64,000 bases of DNA from Paraburkholderia azotifigens (GTDB taxonomy: Bacteria > Pseudomonadota > Gammaproteobacteria > Burkholderiales > Burkholderiaceae): contig NZ_VOQS01000003.1 in the NCBI RefSeq assembly GCF_007995085.1, forward strand, positions 1,240,001 to 1,304,000, written 5' to 3'. Both the position numbers and the translations under genes were made by a program. The notes under the pieces were generated by a model that was not told the DNA's origin, searched no databases, and worked only from the letters and a program-made list of their open reading frames with translations. The number at the start of each line of letters is the position of its first letter. The first letter of the stretch is position 1. Positions 23,916 through 32,551 of this stretch are shown here, piece after piece.

Positions 23916-24027
23916 CTTGTACGCGCTGGGAAAACGCGGGCCTTGACGTGCGTTCCTTGACGTTCGTTACGTGCGTCGCTGTCGGAACGGGCGGCGTCCG
24001 GCATACGGCCCGCGTCGCTTGCAGCCG

Positions 24028-24180
24028 CTATTGATGATGCTTCTTCGGAATCTTCGCGCCTGACTTGCGCGCCTGATTCAACGCGATCGCGACGGACTGC
24101 TTCTGCGATTTGCCTGCCTTCTTTTCGGTCTTGATGTTGTGACCGATGGTTTGCTTCGATGTGCCTCGCTTCAGTGGCAT
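24028..24180 (-). CDS. Small basic protein, DUF6496-like
   Basis: 50 residues read from the sequence; ATG at 24180 with AAGGAGA seven bases before it. The pattern MPLKRGTSKQTIGHNIKTE, KSQKQSVAIALNQARKSG is the well-known short Lys-rich protein of proteobacteria and their phages annotated DUF6496. It is highly basic, so nucleic-acid contact is possible. The family name is given from memory with moderate certainty; the gene itself is sure. Confidence 0.85.
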   Translation of the reverse strand: MPLKRGTSKQTIGHNIKTEKKAGKSQKQSVAIALNQARKSGAKIPKKHHQ

Positions 24181-24405
24181 GTCGATCTCCTTTCCAGGGC
24201 GCATGACGTTGCGCCGCGACGAATCGCGGGCGACGTACGACGTATATCGAAACGAGCATGCGCCGTTCCCGCAGCCTTCTTCTTCGTGAGCACAACGATT
24301 GAACCCGCTTGGCGTTTGCGTTTCGCGCCTGCATGAAGTGTCCGGAGAAAAGCGGTACGTCGCTTGCTGAAAGGTTGTCTGGCACGGTGAATCCAGGAGC
24401 CTCTT

Positions 24406-24714
24406 GTGAACACGGTTTCGATCGCGCGCAGCGCGACGGCGGCAATTTTTGCCGCCGCAGCGGGCGTCGGCTATGGGCAGACGGGCTGGCATCCCGCTAC
24501 GCAGAGCGACACGGCGGCGCCCGGCGCGACATCGGGCGAACTCAAAACGCCGCAGCCGCGCCAGTCGTCGGCGCCCGGCATGTCCGGCGCGGCGGCATCG
24601 GACCCCGGCATTCCGGACACGGGCCGCACGCGCAGCCTCCAGGGCGCGCACGGCACGCACAGCAACGGCAAGCCCGCCACGAAGCGCAACACGGGCGAAG
24701 GCAACGTCCATTGA
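24406..24714 (+). CDS. Small exported Ala/Gly/Pro-rich protein (hypothetical)
   Basis: 102 residues, GTG start with AGGAG seven bases before. The first 25 residues look like a signal peptide (SIARSATAAIFAAAAGVGYG). The rest is low-complexity, rich in Ala, Gly, Thr, Pro and His, with no cysteine and no fold that I can name. Likely periplasmic or surface. Followed at 113 bases by another small gene on the same strand. Confidence 0.55.
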   Translation: MNTVSIARSATAAIFAAAAGVGYGQTGWHPATQSDTAAPGATSGELKTPQPRQSSAPGMSGAAASDPGIPDTGRTRSLQGAHGTHSNGKPATKRNTGEGNVH

Positions 24715-24826
24715 CGTTCGCCGTCCACCGCATTCGTCCGCGTTCGATGCGCGAGCGGATGCGCCATTTCAATCTGCATGTCGGCAAAAACGCCGGGTCC
24801 GGCATGCACAGCACGGGAGTTGCAAG

Positions 24827-25108
24827 ATGACAAGGCCACGGATGATTTTCCCGAAAGTGCGCAATGCTGTGGCCTCGAAACCCGAGTCGCAGAACGACTA
24901 TCAGATCTACGCAACCTACCGCCGCACGACGGAGGGTTCGTATATGGGACAGCTAAAGGTCGTGCGCAAGACGGATGGCCGTCTGCTGTTTCCGTTCACT
25001 GGCGCGCCCGACATCGGCCCGTACACCGACGGCGATCAGGCACGCGAAGCCGCGCATCGTCACGGCGAAACGATCGTGCAGTCGGATCTCGACAATCCCG
25101 AGCCGTAA
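24827..25108 (+). CDS. Small conserved protein (Burkholderiaceae type)
   Basis: 93 residues; start at 24827 after GGGAG. The core ESQNDYQIYATYRRTTEGSY, then GQLKVVRKTDGRLLFPFTGA and DIGPYTDGDQAREAA suggests a small beta-rich cytoplasmic domain. I recognise it as a widespread short Burkholderia protein without a known function. The larger frames that enclose it lack ribosome sites and codon bias and are not used. Confidence 0.7.
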   Translation: MTRPRMIFPKVRNAVASKPESQNDYQIYATYRRTTEGSYMGQLKVVRKTDGRLLFPFTGAPDIGPYTDGDQAREAAHRHGETIVQSDLDNPEP

Positions 25109-25160
25109 AGCGGTCGCCCTTCGACTTGCAGTTCACCGGCAACTTCCTGCTACCGCTGCC

Positions 25161-25166
25161 TATAAT
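25161..25166 (+). promoter_or_regulatory. Consensus -10 element before the SDR gene
   Basis: TATAAT, 26 bases before the ATG at 25192. The -35 position (GGCAAC region) is poor. GGAGG follows just before the start codon. Confidence 0.45.
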
Positions 25167-25191
25167 CGCGAACGGACAACGGAGGCAGGCG

Positions 25192-25932
25192 ATGAAGCAT
25201 AAGAGCGCAATGGTGATCGGCGTCGGCGCCGAACCCGGTCTCGGTGCGGCGCTGTGCAGGAAGATCGCCGCAAACGGCTATCACGTGTATGTCGCGGGGC
25301 GCACGCAGGCGAAACTCGATACGGTGACGGACGGCATTGTGTCGCGCGGCGGATCGGCTGAATCGTTTGCGATGGACGGCACGTCCGAAGCCGACATCAT
25401 GCGTCTGTTCGACAAGGCGATGTCTCCACCCGACGATATCGACGTACCTTCGCTCGTCGTCTACAACGTCGGCAATAACCGGCATGTGCCGTTTCGCGAC
25501 CTGACGGAAGCGCAGATGCAGGACTTCTTGCGCTCTGGGCCGATCGGCGGATTCCTGGTCGGACGCGAAGCTGCGCGGCGTCTCGCGCCGCTCGGCAGGG
25601 GCACGGTGATCTTCACGGGCGCATCGGCGAGTCTGCGCGGCAAGCCGGGTTTCGCGCATTTTTCGGCGGCGAAAGCCGGGTTGCGGATGGTCGCGCAAAG
25701 CATGGCGCGCGAGTTCGGGCCGCTTGGGCTGCATGTCGCGCATGTGGTGATCGACGGCGGCATCGACGGCGAGCGCCTGCACAGTTCGCGCCCGCAGGCC
25801 GCCGCCGAGCGTGGTGAAAACGGGCTGCTGAACGTCGACGCCATCGCCGACGCATACTGGCAGCTTCATCTCCAGCATCCGTCCGCATGGACGCACGAAA
25901 TCGATCTGCGTCCTTTCAAGGAATCGTTCTGA
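25192..25932 (+). CDS. Short-chain dehydrogenase-like protein with Phe at the catalytic Tyr
   Basis: 246 residues of SDR fold. The cofactor loop is VIGVGAEPGLGAALC, the NNAG-type turn is YNVGNN, the catalytic Ser is in IFTGASASLRG. The YxxxK motif reads HFSAAKAGLR, so Phe replaces Tyr while Lys is kept. Some SDR branches share this change and may lack ordinary dehydrogenase activity or use a different residue. Start at 25192 after GGAGG. Convergent with the HpnR-like gene, 22 bases between stops. Confidence 0.88.
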   Translation: MKHKSAMVIGVGAEPGLGAALCRKIAANGYHVYVAGRTQAKLDTVTDGIVSRGGSAESFAMDGTSEADIMRLFDKAMSPPDDIDVPSLVVYNVGNNRHVPFRDLTEAQMQDFLRSGPIGGFLVGREAARRLAPLGRGTVIFTGASASLRGKPGFAHFSAAKAGLRMVAQSMAREFGPLGLHVAHVVIDGGIDGERLHSSRPQAAAERGENGLLNVDAIADAYWQLHLQHPSAWTHEIDLRPFKESF

Positions 25933-25954
25933 AGGCTGTATTCGGCGTGTGAAA

Positions 25955-27496
25955 TCAGCCCGCGCCCATGCGGCTTTGGTCGACGAACGTCTCTGTCGCG
26001 TCGTCGATCTTGCGGCCTTTGCGTCCCGTCGGACCATGCACGTAGAGCACCTTGACGCTGCTTTGTTCGGGCCGTTGCGCGGGCGGCGGCGTCATCTCGT
26101 AGCGCACTTCGCGCGCGTGATCGCCCAGTTGCAGATTCGGATTGAACACCGAGTTGAAGCGCCACAGCATGCGCACGAAGTTCGTCTGTCCGCGCAACAG
26201 AAGCGAAGCCGCTTCACCTGCCGCGCGATACAGCGCGCCCCAGCCGAGATGCTTGCGATTAAGCACCTGTTGCGTGCGCACCAGTTCGCCGTAAAACTCG
26301 GGCAAGGGCAGTTTCGTCGGCAGCACGGCATGCTGGATGTCGTAGAGCCGGTAATCGAGGCTCGTCAGACTGCGCTGTTCACGCAACCAGATTTCGGTGC
26401 CCGGATAGGGCGTGTTCACGCTGATGTTCACGATCTCGGGAATCTCCAGGCACCATTGCCGGATCGTTTCGAAACGCTCGTGATCCCAGTCGGGGTCGGC
26501 GATCAGATTGACCGCGACCGTGATGCCTAACGAGCGTGCAAAGGCGAGCGCCTCGAAATTCTTGTCGAGATTGACGCGCTTGCGAAACGCCTTGAGTCCT
26601 TCGGCGTCGATCGCTTCGAGACCGATGAACATGTATTGCAGGCCGAGCTTGCGCCAGTACTCGAACACTTCCTTGTTACGCAGCAGCACGTCGCCGCGTG
26701 TCTCGAGGTAGTACTTCTTGTGGATGCCGCGCCGCTCCACTTCGCGGCCGATCGCCATGCCGTGATCGGCGTGCACGAAGGCGACGTCGTCGACGATAAA
26801 CACGCCCGGCTCACGGATCGACGCCAGTTCGTCAGCGACGACTTCGGGGCTGCGCGAACGGTAGCTGCGTCCATAGAAGGTCCATGCGCTGCAGAACGTG
26901 CAGTCCCACGGGCAGCCGCGCGCAAATTCGATCGACGCGCACGGATCCAGCACGCCGATGAAGTATTTGCGCCGATGCCGCAGCAGATCGCGCGCGGGGC
27001 GAATCTGATCGAGGCTTTCGGTAAAGCCGGGCGGTGGCCCTTCGCCGTCGCGCGTGACGACGCCGGGAATGTGCAGCAGATTCTCTTTGCCCGCAATCGC
27101 CGCGAGCAGTTCGACGATCTTTGCTTCGCCTTCGCCCTTCATCACGCAATCGATCGCGCCGTCTGCATGCCTCAGCATGTCGCTCGCGGTGAATGACGCG
27201 CTGTGTCCGCCGACGAACACGAAGCAGCCCGGCAACTGCGCCTTGATCGCCTTCGACAGATCGATGATTTCGGGAATGTTGGCGAGATAGTTGCCGGAGA
27301 AACACACGACGTCGGGGCGCCATGTTCGGACGAGATTGTGCAGAGCGCGATGGGATTCGACCTGCAGGTCGATCAGGCGGATATCGTGGCCGGCATCGCG
27401 TATCACGGCGGCGACGGTCTCGAGTCCGAGCGGCTCGAGCCGCAGATACACGCGGGTGTACATCAGGCCACTGGGGTGAACAGCGAGCACCTTCAT
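25955..27496 (-). CDS. hpnR: Hopanoid C-3 methylase HpnR (B12-binding radical SAM)
   Basis: 513 residues, the length expected for HpnR. An N-terminal cobalamin-binding-like domain (about 1-150: MKVLAVHPSGLMYTRVYLRL, FVGGHSASF) is followed by a radical SAM core with the cluster motif CPWDCTFCSAW near 196, an HpnR-like ISVNTPYPGTEIW near 367 and a C-terminal helical part. It would add a methyl group at C-3 of the hopanoid A ring, a membrane lipid change tied to late-phase survival in methanotrophs. No other hopanoid gene adjoins. Other B12-radical SAM methylases are the main alternative. AGGAGATCTC precedes the ATG. Confidence 0.82.
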   Translation of the reverse strand: MKVLAVHPSGLMYTRVYLRLEPLGLETVAAVIRDAGHDIRLIDLQVESHRALHNLVRTWRPDVVCFSGNYLANIPEIIDLSKAIKAQLPGCFVFVGGHSASFTASDMLRHADGAIDCVMKGEGEAKIVELLAAIAGKENLLHIPGVVTRDGEGPPPGFTESLDQIRPARDLLRHRRKYFIGVLDPCASIEFARGCPWDCTFCSAWTFYGRSYRSRSPEVVADELASIREPGVFIVDDVAFVHADHGMAIGREVERRGIHKKYYLETRGDVLLRNKEVFEYWRKLGLQYMFIGLEAIDAEGLKAFRKRVNLDKNFEALAFARSLGITVAVNLIADPDWDHERFETIRQWCLEIPEIVNISVNTPYPGTEIWLREQRSLTSLDYRLYDIQHAVLPTKLPLPEFYGELVRTQQVLNRKHLGWGALYRAAGEAASLLLRGQTNFVRMLWRFNSVFNPNLQLGDHAREVRYEMTPPPAQRPEQSSVKVLYVHGPTGRKGRKIDDATETFVDQSRMGAG

Positions 27497-27683
27497 GAGA
27501 TCTCCTTGCGTCGGAAGGGCGCGCTTGCGTGGCTAGACGCGGCGTGCCGGGCTTTCGTGCTGGTATCCCTGGTACGGTTCGACTGCTGAGCCTGTGCGTC
27601 CTGCCGGACCTCACCGCGATGGGCTCGATCCGATTCTACTTGTCATCGGACAGGCTTGCGCGCTGGCGGGCGCGTCATGCAAA

Positions 27684-27700
27684 GGTGAGGGTTTTCGGGA
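27684..27700 (-). repeat. Dispersed iteron copy F
   Basis: GGTGAGGGTTTTCGGGA, with AAA before and GA after. It lies between hpnR and the MFS gene, both read on the bottom strand. Copies F, H and K are identical over all 17 bases. Confidence 0.85.
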
Positions 27701-27771
27701 GATGTTGGAGCCGCATGTATGAGGGCGCCGCACCGCATTGCAGCATGCAGGCTGACGCATGCGGCAAGCGC

Positions 27772-29073
27772 TCACTGCGCCGGATGGCGCCAGTCGTCCC
27801 AGCGGTCGCGCAGGCGCAGCGCGAGGCGCTTCCACGGTGGATCGGCGAATAGGATCAGCGCGCCGAGCGCGAGGCATCCGCAGACGAGAAACGTGCCGCG
27901 ATAGCCGAGCCCCGCCACCAGCACGCCCGACAGCACGCCCGACAGAATCGAGCCGACGCGCGACGCGTTGAAGAACAGCGCCGTCGCCGCGCCCGGCGAT
28001 CGCGGCATCAGATCCTGCATGAACGTCATGCCGAGACACGACGTCACGGCCACGACGAACGCGTTGAAGGCCTGCATCGGAATCAGTACGTTGACGGTGC
28101 CCGACGCCGCAACGGCGACGAAATACACGACGTGCACCGCTGCGCACGCAGCCAGCCAGTTCAGCTTGTTGAGCGTGGAGCCGCGAGCGCCGAGCGCGAG
28201 CATCATCGGGATTTCGAGGAACGCGCCGAGGCCGAGCATGATCGACACATCGAGCCGCGTGCCCTTCAGTCCATGCACGACATAAAGCGGCAGCACGATC
28301 ATCGTTGCGTTCGCCGCGAGGCCGATCAGCGTCAGCGCGACGACGGAGCGCCAGATCTGCCGCTGCGTGCCGGGCGCATGAGGTGGAGAAGGCGGCGGAG
28401 GTTCGGCGGGTTCGGTGACGGTTGTCACTTCGAGCGACGACGCGGGGTCGCCCGCATAATGCGCGGGTGCGCTGTGCGGATCGCCTGAGGGCGACTCGCG
28501 CATGCGCCACACGACCACGCCGCACGCCGCGAAGCACGCGGCGGCGAACAGAAAGAGCCCATAAAAGCCCGCGCCCGCGAGCACCAGCGCGCCGACGGAA
28601 GGCCCGAACACCCACGCCATCGACAGCACTGTGCGCAACGTCGCGAGCGCAAAGGCGCGTTCGGCTTCGCCGTGGACGGGCAGCGCCGCGCGCCCGAACG
28701 AAAACACCAGCGACATCGCCGAGCCGCCCGCACCGAGAAACGCGACGCCGATTGCGAGCAGCGCCGGATAGTTGCGCACGAAACAAAGCAGCAAAAAGCC
28801 GAGCGCTGCGGCGATCAATGCCGCGAGCAACAGTCCGCGATGATGCCCGTGCTTATCGGACCACTTACCTGCCCACGCGCTCGCGACTACGCCGCTCGCC
28901 GCGATCAGCGTCATGAACAGACCCAGCTGCAACGGCGACATGCCCGCCTGTTCGACGCCGAACAGCGACAGATACGGCGCGGTGAACGACATCGCGATGC
29001 CTAGCATCAGTGTCGCGCTGGCCAGCGGCGTGAAGGAATGAATGCGCGTGAGACTGGCGAAGCGGGAGTTCAT
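27772..29073 (-). CDS. MFS sugar-efflux-type transporter (SetB-like)
   Basis: 433 residues with about 12 hydrophobic segments in two halves joined by a Pro/Glu-rich loop near 205-235. The start of the fold (LMLGIAMSFTAPYLSLFGVE), the loop 2-3 motif AGKWSDKHGHHRGLL and the late EIPMMLALG match the SET family that exports sugars and sugar analogues. The ATG at 29073 is chosen over 29259 because the extra 62 residues are not hydrophobic and resemble non-coding sequence. A 16-base perfect palindrome lies 72 bases upstream. Confidence 0.85.
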   Translation of the reverse strand: MNSRFASLTRIHSFTPLASATLMLGIAMSFTAPYLSLFGVEQAGMSPLQLGLFMTLIAASGVVASAWAGKWSDKHGHHRGLLLAALIAAALGFLLLCFVRNYPALLAIGVAFLGAGGSAMSLVFSFGRAALPVHGEAERAFALATLRTVLSMAWVFGPSVGALVLAGAGFYGLFLFAAACFAACGVVVWRMRESPSGDPHSAPAHYAGDPASSLEVTTVTEPAEPPPPSPPHAPGTQRQIWRSVVALTLIGLAANATMIVLPLYVVHGLKGTRLDVSIMLGLGAFLEIPMMLALGARGSTLNKLNWLAACAAVHVVYFVAVAASGTVNVLIPMQAFNAFVVAVTSCLGMTFMQDLMPRSPGAATALFFNASRVGSILSGVLSGVLVAGLGYRGTFLVCGCLALGALILFADPPWKRLALRLRDRWDDWRHPAQ

Positions 29074-29144
29074 CGAGGGCGCGTGTTCGAACTGTGGGAT
29101 GCGTGCGCGAGTGAAGTAGCAGCGCACGGAACAGGCATTGTCGA

Positions 29145-29160
29145 ACGCAATGCGCATTGC
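29145..29160. promoter_or_regulatory. Perfect palindrome upstream of the MFS gene
   Basis: CGCAATGCGCATTGCG, symmetric in all 16 bases, between two divergent genes. It shares the ATGCGCAT core of the parS-like sites but not their flanks, so it is more likely an operator of an unknown repressor. Confidence 0.45.
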
Positions 29161-29306
29161 GCGCAACGCAGTTTCGTCATGTTCTGCAAAGAATGCTCGC
29201 CGCATTCGCGAAAACGTGAGAAGCCCGCTTTGCATCAAGGGCAAGCAAAGCGAGACCACGTGCAGCGCCTAGACTGATCGGCTTATCACGCGGGAAGCTT
29301 TGACCA

Positions 29307-29837
29307 ATGGCGACTCTCAAAGACTCGATCGAATCCTACATATTGGCGAAGGACGGCAACCGTCCGCATCTGCTGACGGATTCGTTCGCGCAGGATGCTT
29401 CGCTGGCGATGACCGTGAAGACAAACGCAATCGCGTTTCCGCAAGAAACACAGGGACGTGACGCGATTGCATCGGTACTGGTGAGCGATTTCGCGTTGAA
29501 GTACGAGAACGTGTACACGTTTTGCGTCGGCGCGATGCCTGCCGATGGCCAGCACGAATTTTCGTGCGACTGGCTAGTCTGCATGACGGAGAAGACGACG
29601 GGCGCCGCGCGCGTCGGGTATGGTCGTTATGACTGGAGTTGCGAGGCGCGTTTGTCGCAGGTCACACGGTTGCACATCACGATCGAAGAGATGGAAACGC
29701 TGCCCGCCCCATTCGCCTGTGGCGTATTGCGGTGGGCGAGCCGTTTGCCGTATCCGTGGTGCGAACGCGAAGCGCTGAACAACGATGCGCCCGACAACGC
29801 CACCGTCCAGCGCATCGTTGCGCAACTGACGCGCTGA
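29307..29837 (+). CDS. NTF2/SnoaL-like protein (hypothetical)
   Basis: 176 residues. It begins with the helix and turn typical of the NTF2 fold (ESYILAKDGNRPHLLTDSFA) and continues with strands such as FPQETQGRDAIASVLVSDFA and HITIEEMETLPAPF. Three Trp and several Cys residues lie in the second half. The catalytic function, if any, is not visible. It ends one base before the stop of the convergent LD-carboxypeptidase gene. Confidence 0.75.
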   Translation: MATLKDSIESYILAKDGNRPHLLTDSFAQDASLAMTVKTNAIAFPQETQGRDAIASVLVSDFALKYENVYTFCVGAMPADGQHEFSCDWLVCMTEKTTGAARVGYGRYDWSCEARLSQVTRLHITIEEMETLPAPFACGVLRWASRLPYPWCEREALNNDAPDNATVQRIVAQLTR

Positions 29838-30710
29838 TCAACGCACCAGTTGATCGCCTTCGAGCGCCGCCCGAGCGCCATACGTCCACGCATGATTGCG
29901 CGTGCCGTGGCCGATGGGGAAGTCTGCGTAAATCGGCACGTCGTAAGGCTTCAGCAGATCGACGAGCATGTCGTGCAGCGTGAAGTCCGCGTTTTCAGGC
30001 AGCGGACAGCGGATGAAATCGCCGAGCACGAACGCACGCGCGCCATCGAACACGCCCGCTTCGCGCAATTGCATGATGCTGCGGTCGATCCGGTAGGCAA
30101 GCTCGGTCACGTCTTCGAGCAGCACGATCGCGCCGTCGCAACTCGCTTGCCATTGCGTGCCGGCGAGACTCGCGAGCACCGTGATATTGCCGCCCGCGAG
30201 ATGCCCGTCGACGCGCCGCGTGTCCGTCGTCGGAACATACAAACGCTGCAGCGGCACGGGCGCAGCGCGTTCTTCGCGCAATTCGGCGAGCATGCTTTCG
30301 CGCGATGCGTCGTCGTGTTTCGTCGCGAGTCCGTTCAGCGTCGGACCGTGGATCACGCGCACATTCGGCATGCCGTGCAATGCGCCGAACAAGGCAGTCG
30401 CATCCGAAAAGCCTACTAGCGTCTTCGCGCAAGGCACGGTCTCCGGCACGGCACGCAGCGTGTAGACGCTGCCGTAACCGCCGCGCGCCACCCACACGAT
30501 ATCGACGGAAGGATCGGTCAACGCGCGATGCAGATCGGCAGCGCGGTCTTCATGCTTGCCCGCATGATAGCGATAGCGGTCGCGCACATGCGCACCGACC
30601 TGCACGCGCAAGCCCCAGCTTTCGAGCAGCGCGATGCTCTGCTCGACATGCGTCATATCCGGCACGCCCGCCGGTGCGACGACCGCAACCGTCTTGCCGT
30701 CGAGCTTCAT
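29838..30710 (-). CDS. ldcA: Muramoyltetrapeptide LD-carboxypeptidase (S66)
   Basis: 290 residues. Peptidase family S66: the nucleophile Ser in LVGFSDATALFGAL near 103, the Glu in IVLLEDVTELAYRIDR near 193, and the His in DFPIGHGTRNH near 265 form the Ser-Glu-His triad; the family landmark VARGGYGSVYTLR lies near 74. It removes the terminal D-Ala from cytoplasmic muropeptides during wall recycling. A second possibility is the MccF immunity branch. The ATG overlaps the stop of the upstream ankyrin gene (ATGA), so translation is coupled. Confidence 0.92.
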   Translation of the reverse strand: MKLDGKTVAVVAPAGVPDMTHVEQSIALLESWGLRVQVGAHVRDRYRYHAGKHEDRAADLHRALTDPSVDIVWVARGGYGSVYTLRAVPETVPCAKTLVGFSDATALFGALHGMPNVRVIHGPTLNGLATKHDDASRESMLAELREERAAPVPLQRLYVPTTDTRRVDGHLAGGNITVLASLAGTQWQASCDGAIVLLEDVTELAYRIDRSIMQLREAGVFDGARAFVLGDFIRCPLPENADFTLHDMLVDLLKPYDVPIYADFPIGHGTRNHAWTYGARAALEGDQLVR

Positions 30711-31234
30711 GCGCCCGCCTTCTTCGCCAGCAGCGCGGCCGTGTCGGGCGCGCCCATGCGGCTCGCGGCATCGGCGGCAGAGACACCGTTCGCGTCGCGC
30801 GCGTGCGGATCCGCGCCGTGCGCGAGCAGCAGTTCGACCATCTCGGTGCGATTGAACATGGCGGCGATCATCAGCGCCGTGCGTCCATCCGGCGATGCGC
30901 CTTCGACATCCGCGCCATGCGCGAGCAGCGTCTGGACGACATCCTTGAAGCCTTTGAAGGCCGCGCCCGCGATGGGCGTCTGTCCGTTGTCGTTGCGCAG
31001 GTTCGGGTCCGCGCCGCGTTCGAGCAGCACACGCACGGCGTCGGCGTGACCGTGATACGCGGCAAGCATCACGAGGCTGTCGCCCTTCTCGTTGCGCAGA
31101 TTCGGCGGTGCGCCTTTCTCGATGACGGCAGCGAGCATGTTCGCTTCGCCGCGCCGGGCCGCGTCGAATATTTCGCGCGCCACTTCGACCAAATCAGGAT
31201 CGATGTCTTCGGGGCTGCGCCTGTCGTCTGTCAT
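30707..31234 (-). CDS. Ankyrin-repeat protein
   Basis: 175 residues with four to five ankyrin repeats: GDSLVMLAAYHGHADAVRVL, then GQTPIAGAAFKGFKDVVQTL, then GRTALMIAAMFNRTEMVELL, then GVSAADAASRMG. Each contains LLxxGAD-type turns. No signal peptide is seen, so it acts in the cytoplasm, by binding another protein. Start at 31234 follows GGAGAAGC. It is the first gene of a two-gene operon with ldcA by a 4-base overlap, so its partner may be the carboxypeptidase; this is inference. Confidence 0.93.
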   Translation of the reverse strand: MTDDRRSPEDIDPDLVEVAREIFDAARRGEANMLAAVIEKGAPPNLRNEKGDSLVMLAAYHGHADAVRVLLERGADPNLRNDNGQTPIAGAAFKGFKDVVQTLLAHGADVEGASPDGRTALMIAAMFNRTEMVELLLAHGADPHARDANGVSAADAASRMGAPDTAALLAKKAGA

Positions 31235-31419
31235 GAAGCTTCTCCGCTGTCGAACAAAGTCCGCCGTGTGCACGGCGCGTCGGGTACAGCAGAGGATACA
31301 GGCATTACATGGCTGACGCTGCGCTTGCCCTGGACGCGCATGGCGCTCGCGGGACAGCCGTGAGCGAAGAACAAACTCGCATTGAAGCGCTCAGTCAGGC
31401 GCTTCGGAAAAACGGCAAC

Positions 31420-31436
31420 GGTGAGCGTTTTCGGGA
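31420..31436 (-). repeat. Dispersed iteron copy G
   Basis: GGTGAGCGTTTTCGGGA, followed by GCAG, in the 220-base gap between the ankyrin gene start and the stop of the next bottom-strand gene. Confidence 0.85.
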
Positions 31437-31454
31437 GCAGAAAGCGCTCCGCGA

Positions 31455-31919
31455 CTACGCCTGCTTGCGCATCGTCGGCTGGGCGTCGCCGCTCGCCATG
31501 ATGCGATCGAGCCGCGCGCTCGCATCCGTCAGCGCGCTGAGCGGCGCGCGCTGCAACTGCGCGTCGTATGTACTGACGATGTGCGAGAACAGCTCGACAT
31601 GCGCTTCGTCGAGACGCCAGTCGTCGCTCACGCGTCCGCGCTCGAACGTCATCGCGAGCGCCTGATCGGCGGTGCGCAGCTGATCGTACGTCATCTCACC
31701 GTAGCCGAGATCGCACAGGAAGCCGGTCAGCAGCATCGTCTGCGTGAGCGTTTGCGCGGCACTCATGCTGCCGGCGCCGCGCCGCAGCGCATCGAGTGCG
31801 ATGTGCACGGGCAGGATCAGCTCGACGGCCATGCTGCGCGGAATCGGCAGCAGCAATGCCTTGGCCTGCCGCGCGCGCGATGCCTGATTGCTGCCGGGAA
31901 ACGGAATGGTCTTGGCCAT
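31455..31919 (-). CDS. Hypothetical helical protein
   Basis: 154 residues, no family recognised. Opens with a basic segment (MAKTIPFPGSNQASRARQAK), then helices typical of small regulatory or phage-like proteins (ELILPVHIALDALRRGAG, TMLLTGFLCDLGYGEM, DDWRLDEAHVELFSHIVSTY). One Cys, no signal peptide or membrane segment. Codon use matches the surroundings, so a native gene is likely. Stands alone; its stop lies 18 bases after an iteron copy. Confidence 0.7.
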   Translation of the reverse strand: MAKTIPFPGSNQASRARQAKALLLPIPRSMAVELILPVHIALDALRRGAGSMSAAQTLTQTMLLTGFLCDLGYGEMTYDQLRTADQALAMTFERGRVSDDWRLDEAHVELFSHIVSTYDAQLQRAPLSALTDASARLDRIMASGDAQPTMRKQA

Positions 31920-32023
31920 GTCGCTTGAGAAAAATTGGGAATGCTCTAGCGATAACGGCGCAAGCCGGAAAAGATTAAGGGCTGATTTGGGTAAACCGCA
32001 AACGTTTGTCGACGGTCATCTGG

Positions 32024-32551
32024 TTAAAGATGCTTGTAATAGAAGGTCGTGCCGCAAAACGATCCATCCGGCATCAGTGCGTAATCCGGCACGGCACCCA
32101 CGCGTTGCCAGCCCGCGCGCGCGTAGAGCCGCTCCGCGTCGCCGCCTGTCACGGTGTCGAGGACGAGCACGGTTTTGCCTTCGTCGCGGGCCACGGCGTC
32201 GGCGGCCGCCATCAACTGTTGCGCGACGCCGCGCCGGCGCGCGCGGCGGTGCACCAGCATCTTCGCGACATCGGCGCGATGCGGCTGGTTGTCGGGCTGC
32301 GCGAGCACCAGCTGAACCGTGCCGGCGATGCAGCCGTCTGCGTCTTCGGCGACGAGCAGCGCGCGCTCGCCGCGTTTCACGGCGCTTGCCACTGTCTGCC
32401 AGAATGCCACCGCTCTGGTGCGTTCGAGCGGCCACATGAAGCTCACCGATGCGCCGCCCGCGACGCAATCGATCAGCACATCGGCAAGACCGTCGATGCA
32501 CTGCGCGGCTTCTTGCGCGGCGAGGCGTCTTACGCGTATGGGTTCCGTCAT
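32024..32551 (-). CDS. GNAT-family N-acetyltransferase
   Basis: 175 residues. The acetyl-CoA-binding motif is HRRARRRGVAQQLMAAADAV near 101, preceded by the strand VAKMLV and followed by LDTVTGGDAERLYARAGWQRVG. Standard GNAT length. It overlaps the upstream XRE-cupin gene by four bases (ATGA), so the two are translationally coupled and the regulator probably controls this enzyme. The acyl acceptor cannot be told; small-molecule amines are usual for this branch. Confidence 0.92.
   Translation of the reverse strand: MTEPIRVRRLAAQEAAQCIDGLADVLIDCVAGGASVSFMWPLERTRAVAFWQTVASAVKRGERALLVAEDADGCIAGTVQLVLAQPDNQPHRADVAKMLVHRRARRRGVAQQLMAAADAVARDEGKTVLVLDTVTGGDAERLYARAGWQRVGAVPDYALMPDGSFCGTTFYYKHL

Noticed and set aside
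27497..27683. Transfer RNA, riboswitch or other structured RNA in the larger gaps
   Set aside because: No cloverleaf or known riboswitch consensus was recognised in this or any other gap of the window.
31999..32008. CAAACGTTTG palindrome between two bottom-strand genes
   Set aside because: Only ten bases, no second copy, no regulator nearby; chance occurrence is likely.
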